From assembly GCA_027297025.1 (NCBI GenBank), contig JAPUIM010000480.1, forward strand, positions 1 through 10,579: a stretch of 10,579 nt of DNA, read 5' to 3'. Within the stretch, counting starts at the first letter, position 1. Every line of letters begins with the position of its first letter. The notes under the pieces were generated by a model that saw only the letters and a program-made list of their open reading frames with translations, ran no database searches and had not been told where the DNA came from. The stretch is from Bacteroidota bacterium. Lineage in GTDB: Bacteria > Bacteroidota > Bacteroidia > Cytophagales > Cyclobacteriaceae. Made by a program: the position numbers and the translations under genes. Of this stretch, positions 7,854-10,579 are shown one piece after another.

Positions 7854-7866
7854 CAGTCCATTTAAA

Positions 7867-7896
7867 ATGAGTGGTCGTGGTTGGTGCCTGTCTTAG
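7867..7896 (+). other. Possible leader mini-ORF (9 codons) in the rpsA 5' UTR
   Basis: ATG at 7867, only a few bases past the predicted transcription start, opens a nine-codon frame (MSGRGWCLS) ending in TAG. It could be a leader peptide tied to translation state, or chance. Nothing beyond position supports it. Confidence 0.25.
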
Positions 7897-7918
7897 GGGA
7901 AATTCAAGAAAGTCAATC

Positions 7919-7936
7919 ATGAATGTTCAACCTTAA
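7919..7936 (+). other. Possible leader mini-ORF (5 codons) just before the pseudoknot
   Basis: ATG at 7919 opens MNVQP then TAA, ending 4 nt before the first stem of the candidate pseudoknot. A ribosome on it would sit against that structure. The frame is so short that chance is quite likely. Confidence 0.2.
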
Positions 7937-7940
7937 AGCT

Positions 7941-7981
7941 TAACCCTTTTGGCTCCAGGGGTTATTTTATTGAAGGAGCTA
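7941..7981 (+). promoter_or_regulatory. Candidate H-type pseudoknot in the rpsA leader
   Basis: Stem 1 pairs TAACCC (7941-7946) with GGGTTA (7959-7964). Its loop contains TGGCTCC (7950-7956), which can pair with GGAGCTA (7975-7981), 7 bp with one G-U. Connecting pieces are 3 nt (7947-7949), 2 nt (7957-7958) and 10 nt rich in A/T (7965-7974), which suits a classical H-type pseudoknot. The downstream arm contains AAGGAG (7973-7978), the only purine-rich Shine-Dalgarno-like site before the rpsA ATG, though 17 nt from it. Folding would hide that site and place a knot just before the start codon. S1 represses its own mRNA in E. coli, so autoregulation is a reasonable but unproven idea. I know of no described motif that this matches. 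Confidence 0.45.
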
Positions 7982-7995
7982 TTTTTTTATTTATT

Positions 7996-10191
7996 ATGGC
8001 TAATACTAAAAAAGTAAAAGAAGTAAAAGTAAAAGAGGTACAAGAAGAATTTGATTGGGAAAAACTAGAGACCAAAGGATTCGGTGAAGAATATACTGAT
8101 AAGGAAAAGACTGACCTGGCCAAACTTTACGAGGGTACCCTTACAGAAATTACCGAGAAAGAAGTTGTAACTGGAATTATAGTTGGGCTTAGCGACAGGG
8201 ATGTAATCCTAAATATTGGATTTAAATCGGATGGATTAGTATCTGCCTCTGAATTTAGAGATACACCGGGATTGAAACTGGGAGATGAAGTACAGGTTTA
8301 CATTGAAGAGCAAGAGAATGCAAGTGGTCAATTAGTACTATCCCGGAGGAAGGCTAAAATCGTTCAGGCCTGGGAAAATATCCAAAATGCACTGGATAAG
8401 GATGAAGTGATCGAAGGTATGGTTAAGAGAAGAACCAAGGGAGGATTGATTGTGGATATCTTTGGAGTAGAAGCATTCTTGCCAGGTTCCCAAATAGATG
8501 TAAAACCCATCCGGGATTTTGATGTGTTTGTGGGAAAAACCATGGAAGTAAAAGTTGTGAAGATCAACTACTCCAACGACAACGTAGTGGTTTCGCATAA
8601 AGTTCTCATAGAAAAAGACCTGGAAGCCCAGAAAATAAAGATATTGAATAACCTGGAGAAAGGTCAGGTGCTGGAAGGAGTAATAAAGAACATGACCAAC
8701 TTCGGGGTATTTATCGATTTGGGTGGTGTAGATGGTTTGCTTCATATTACTGACATCTCCTGGGGTAGGATAAATCATCCCGAGGAAGTACTTGAATTGG
8801 ATCAGAAGATAAATGTGGTAGTTCTGGATTTTGATGATGATAAAAAGAGAATATCCCTGGGCAGGAAGCAGCTTACCGAACATCCCTGGGATTCCTTGCC
8901 GGAAGAAATTCAGATCGGTACAAAAGTAAAAGGCAGGATCGTCAATGTCGCAGATTATGGAGCATTTTTGGAGATTAAGCCCGGTGTAGAAGGGTTGATA
9001 CATGTCTCGGAGATGTCGTGGTCACAACACCTTAGGAATCCACAAGATTTTATAGGCGTAGAAGATAAGTTGGAAGCCGTAGTGCTCACTTTGGATCGGG
9101 AAGAGAGGAAGATGTCGCTGGGAATTAAACAACTTAGCGAAGACCCTTGGACCAAGCAGGATTTGCTCACCAAATATGCTGTGGGGACCAAACACAAAGG
9201 TATTATTAGGAATTTAACCAATTTTGGTTTGTTCATTGAATTGGAAGAAGGTATTGATGGGTTAGTACACGTTTCCGATCTCTCCTGGACTAAAAAGATC
9301 AAACATCCTTCCGAGTTTGTGAAGGTTAGTGAAGAGTTAGAGGTACAGGTATTGGAACTGGATATTGAAAATCGACGGTTAGCTTTAGGTCACAAGCAGC
9401 TGGAGGAAAATCCCTGGGATACTTTTCAAACAGTGTTTAATAACGGTTCAGTACATAAATGTACGGTGATAAGTAAAAATGATAAAGGAGCAATATTAGA
9501 GCTTCCTTATGGAATTGAAGGCTTTGCAACTACCAAAAATTTGAGAAAAGAAGACGGAAGCAGTGCTGATGTAGGAGAGAGCCTGAACTTCAAAGTCTTG
9601 GATTTTTCTAAAGACGATAAGAGAATTGTGCTGTCTCATACTTTTACTTACACTGAACTTCAGGAAAGGAGCAAATTCGTTAAGAGAAAGCCTAAAAAGA
9701 TGAAGGCTATCGATAAGATCAATAAAGAGGCTGCAAAGTCAACCTTGGGAGATCTGGATGCTTTGACCGCGTTGAAGGATAAAATGACCGAAAGTCAGAA
9801 ACCTAAACCGGAGCTGGTTAAGGAAGAAACGACTGCTGAAGTTAAGGAAGAAAAGACTCCTGAAGCTAAAGAAGAAAAGATTGTTGAAGCTAAGGTGGAA
9901 ACCGAAAAATCAGAACCCAAAGCTGAAGCTGAAATAGTTGCTGAAACATCGGAACCAGAAGCTGAGACGGCGGCACCCAAAAAGGAAACCAAATCTAAAA
10001 AGGCAGAAACCGTTGCCAAAACTGATACTGAGGTGGCGGAAAAGCCGGTGAAAAAAACCACCACCAATGCCAAGGCAAAAGAAAAGGATGTGGTGAAAGC
10101 CGAAAAGAAGGAAGATGCCAAAGATGAATCTGGCGAAACTGAGGAACCGGCCAAAAAATCCACCGCCAAAAAGAAGGCTACTAAGAAATAA
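7996..10191 (+). CDS. rpsA: 30S ribosomal protein S1 with long charged C-terminal tail
   Basis: S1 binds mRNA on the 30S subunit and helps initiation; Bacteroidota, with weak Shine-Dalgarno use, are thought to lean on other initiation signals. The 731 residues hold six S1 (OB-fold) domains at about 52-118, 135-203, 221-291, 306-377, 393-465 and 481-549. Domains 3-5 carry the clearest signatures: 'NFGVFIDL..VDGLLHITDISW', 'YGAFLEI..GVEGLIHVSEMSW' and 'NFGLFIEL..GIDGLVHVSDLSW', each closed by a '(K)R(I/M/L)SLG.KQL'-type segment. Residues 550-731 form a Lys/Glu/Ala/Thr-rich tail, probably disordered, with an 8-residue tandem repeat (608-631) and a histone-H1-like basic end ('KKSTAKKKATKK'). The start at ATG 7996 follows an AT-rich run with no well-spaced Shine-Dalgarno site. 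Typical S1 proteins are about 550-600 residues, so the extra length is mostly this tail. Confidence 0.99.
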   Translation: MANTKKVKEVKVKEVQEEFDWEKLETKGFGEEYTDKEKTDLAKLYEGTLTEITEKEVVTGIIVGLSDRDVILNIGFKSDGLVSASEFRDTPGLKLGDEVQVYIEEQENASGQLVLSRRKAKIVQAWENIQNALDKDEVIEGMVKRRTKGGLIVDIFGVEAFLPGSQIDVKPIRDFDVFVGKTMEVKVVKINYSNDNVVVSHKVLIEKDLEAQKIKILNNLEKGQVLEGVIKNMTNFGVFIDLGGVDGLLHITDISWGRINHPEEVLELDQKINVVVLDFDDDKKRISLGRKQLTEHPWDSLPEEIQIGTKVKGRIVNVADYGAFLEIKPGVEGLIHVSEMSWSQHLRNPQDFIGVEDKLEAVVLTLDREERKMSLGIKQLSEDPWTKQDLLTKYAVGTKHKGIIRNLTNFGLFIELEEGIDGLVHVSDLSWTKKIKHPSEFVKVSEELEVQVLELDIENRRLALGHKQLEENPWDTFQTVFNNGSVHKCTVISKNDKGAILELPYGIEGFATTKNLRKEDGSSADVGESLNFKVLDFSKDDKRIVLSHTFTYTELQERSKFVKRKPKKMKAIDKINKEAAKSTLGDLDALTALKDKMTESQKPKPELVKEETTAEVKEEKTPEAKEEKIVEAKVETEKSEPKAEAEIVAETSEPEAETAAPKKETKSKKAETVAKTDTEVAEKPVKKTTTNAKAKEKDVVKAEKKEDAKDESGETEEPAKKSTAKKKATKK
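9817..9888 (+). repeat. 24-bp tandem repeat (three units) in the rpsA tail
   Basis: Three in-frame 24-bp units occupy 9817-9840, 9841-9864 and 9865-9888, followed by a decayed partial unit. They encode VKEETTAE, VKEEKTPE and AKEEKIVE. The high DNA identity between units 1 and 2 points to recent slippage, so copy number may vary between strains without breaking the frame. Confidence 0.85.
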
Positions 10192-10219
10192 TCGAAATAA
10201 GATTATTCCTCAAGGAGGC

Positions 10220-10351
10220 CGTCTCAAATGCTCACGTCATTGCGAACCCCGATTGGTCGGGGTGTGGCAATCTCCTGATCAACTATGACTTATAAATCGG
10301 GAGATTCCTACGCTTCGCTCTGAATGACGGAATTCTTATTCTATTGAGACG
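10220..10351. repeat. Nested palindromic intergenic element (MITE/REP-like)
   Basis: A ~130-bp imperfect palindrome with three pairs of nested arms: CGTCTCAA (10220-10227) with TTGAGACG (10344-10351), CGTCATT (10235-10241) with AATGACG (10323-10329), and AATCTCCTGAT (10269-10279) with ATCGGGAGATT (10296-10306, one T-G mismatch) around a 16-nt loop. A separate perfect hairpin, ACCCCGA-TTGG-TCGGGGT (10246-10263), sits in the left arm. The 'CGTCATTGCGA...GGCAATCTCC' wording is like dispersed intergenic repeats seen in many bacterial genomes, so this is probably one copy of a non-coding repeat family. As RNA it would fold strongly and may end or protect the rpsA transcript. No clean T-tract follows, so I do not call it a terminator. 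Confidence 0.85.
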
Positions 10352-10383
10352 ACTACTTTTGTTGCTTAAAAACAGCTATTTTT

Positions 10384-10414
10384 TTTGAAAAAAAGCCAAT
10401 ATTGGATAATTTTG
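10384..10414 (+). promoter_or_regulatory. Consensus Bacteroidota promoter upstream of tRNA-Cys
   Basis: TTTG (10384-10387), then exactly 19 nt, then TAATTTTG (10407-10414): both boxes match the Bacteroidota -33/-7 consensus without error. Transcription would begin near 10421, leaving about 107 nt before the mature tRNA 5' end. It probably drives tRNA-Cys and whatever follows outside the window. Confidence 0.78.
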
Positions 10415-10462
10415 CAATCCTTTTGCTGCCTGGGTGGATCACGCAGATAGAAGAACGAAATG

Positions 10463-10505
10463 AATTATGAATAACTCTTTGATTTTAGAATCGTAATTCA
10501 TAATT
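10463..10505. repeat. AT-rich inverted repeat upstream of tRNA-Cys
   Basis: AATTATGAAT (10463-10472) is a perfect 10-bp inverted match to ATTCATAATT (10496-10505) with a 23-nt spacer, which itself has a small GATT/AATC hairpin (10481-10492). It lies within the predicted tRNA precursor leader. The wording resembles simple 'AATTCATAATT' repeats common between Bacteroidota genes. No function is assigned. Confidence 0.55.
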
Positions 10506-10527
10506 AATAATTCTCCGAAAGGGATAA

Positions 10528-10579
10528 GGTCGTGTGGCCGAGTGGCTAGGCAGAGCTCTGCAAAAGCTCGTACAGCGGT
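10528..10579 (+). tRNA. tRNA-Cys (anticodon GCA), 3' end cut by the window
   Basis: The sequence folds as tRNA positions 1-54: acceptor 5' strand GGTCGTG (10528-10534), T8 and G9, D-stem GCC/GGC (10537-10539 with 10549-10551) around a 9-nt D-loop containing A14 and the GG pair, A26, anticodon stem GAGCT/AGCTC (10553-10557 with 10565-10569) and a 7-nt loop CTGCAAA with anticodon GCA at 10560-10562, variable region GTAC, and T-stem 5' strand AGCGG. The window ends at T54. The layout closely matches E. coli tRNA-Cys. The T-loop, acceptor 3' strand and CCA lie outside and cannot be checked. Confidence 0.95.

Larger units (their letters stand above)
10192..10527. other. Intergenic region between rpsA and tRNA-Cys
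   Basis: No protein gene is supported here. Contents from left to right: a weak AT-rich inverted repeat over the rpsA stop (AATAATC 10187-10193 with GATTATT 10201-10207), the nested palindromic element, a T-run then A-run (10379-10394), a consensus promoter, and an AT-rich inverted repeat just before the tRNA. Confidence 0.8.

Noticed and set aside
7661..7861. A 66-codon minus-strand ORF with a cysteine-rich 'CNCTNGYIC' stretch
   Set aside because: It overlaps the strong rpsA promoter on the other strand, has no promoter, signal peptide or family resemblance that I can see, and is short enough to arise by chance. A homologue search with a conserved reading frame would revive it.
8338..9003. 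A 221-codon minus-strand ORF opposite rpsA
   Set aside because: It lies wholly within the conserved S1 domains on the other strand and its translation shows no domain or coherent membrane pattern.
9795..10169. A 124-codon minus-strand ORF rich in Ser/Ala/Val opposite the rpsA tail
   Set aside because: Its composition mirrors the Lys/Glu/Ala-rich rpsA tail read backwards. It is a shadow of that low-complexity coding sequence.
10187..10207. AATAATC/GATTATT inverted repeat over the rpsA stop as an intrinsic terminator
   Set aside because: The stem is only 7 bp and almost all A-T, and there is no T-tract after it.
10379..10394. T-run followed by A-run as a terminator stem
   Set aside because: The two runs are separated by a single G, so no loop can form. 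The T-run also supplies the -33 box of the tRNA promoter.

Overview
The window looks like chromosomal DNA from a member of the Bacteroidota, most likely Cytophagales and possibly Cyclobacteriaceae. The evidence is the AT-rich composition, two promoters matching the Bacteroidota -33/-7 consensus (TTTG, 19 nt, TAnnTTTG), the lack of well-placed Shine-Dalgarno sites, a TamB-like gene divergent from tsaD, and the Bacteroidota-type SmpB and six-domain S1 proteins. The genus is a guess. Most of the window is housekeeping sequence and I see no defence island, prophage or transposase.

Layout. (1) 1-2261, minus strand: the N-terminal half of a TamB/AsmA-like envelope protein that runs off the left edge. 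It has no ATG and appears to start at a TTG only 5 bp from the tsaD start. (2) 2267-5448, plus strand: a tight five-gene run, tsaD, a FlK-like hotdog thioesterase, smpB, an SH3-NlpC/P60 peptidase and an HNH nuclease. Spacings are 6 and 11 bp, then overlaps of 14 and 4 bp, so it is probably one operon. (3) 5457-7562, minus strand: a convergent gene for a secreted 701-residue protein built from five diverged repeats of about 135 residues. I do not recognise the family. (4) 7563-7995: an intergenic region with a strong rpsA promoter and a leader of about 135 nt that can form an H-type pseudoknot and holds two tiny ORFs. (5) 7996-10191, plus strand: rpsA (ribosomal protein S1), six S1 domains plus a charged tail of about 180 residues with an 8-residue tandem repeat. 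(6) 10192-10527: a roughly 130-bp nested palindromic element, then a perfect Bacteroidota promoter and an AT-rich inverted repeat. (7) 10528-10579: the 5' two thirds of a tRNA-Cys(GCA) gene, cut by the window end.

How the genes fit together. Several genes serve translation: tsaD (t6A modification of tRNA), smpB (ribosome rescue), rpsA (mRNA loading on the 30S subunit) and tRNA-Cys. The TamB-like protein, the NlpC/P60 peptidase and the five-repeat secreted protein belong to the cell envelope. The points most worth a second look are the five-repeat secreted protein, the candidate pseudoknot in the rpsA leader, the thioesterase with an apparently conserved FlK catalytic set, and the palindromic element downstream of rpsA.
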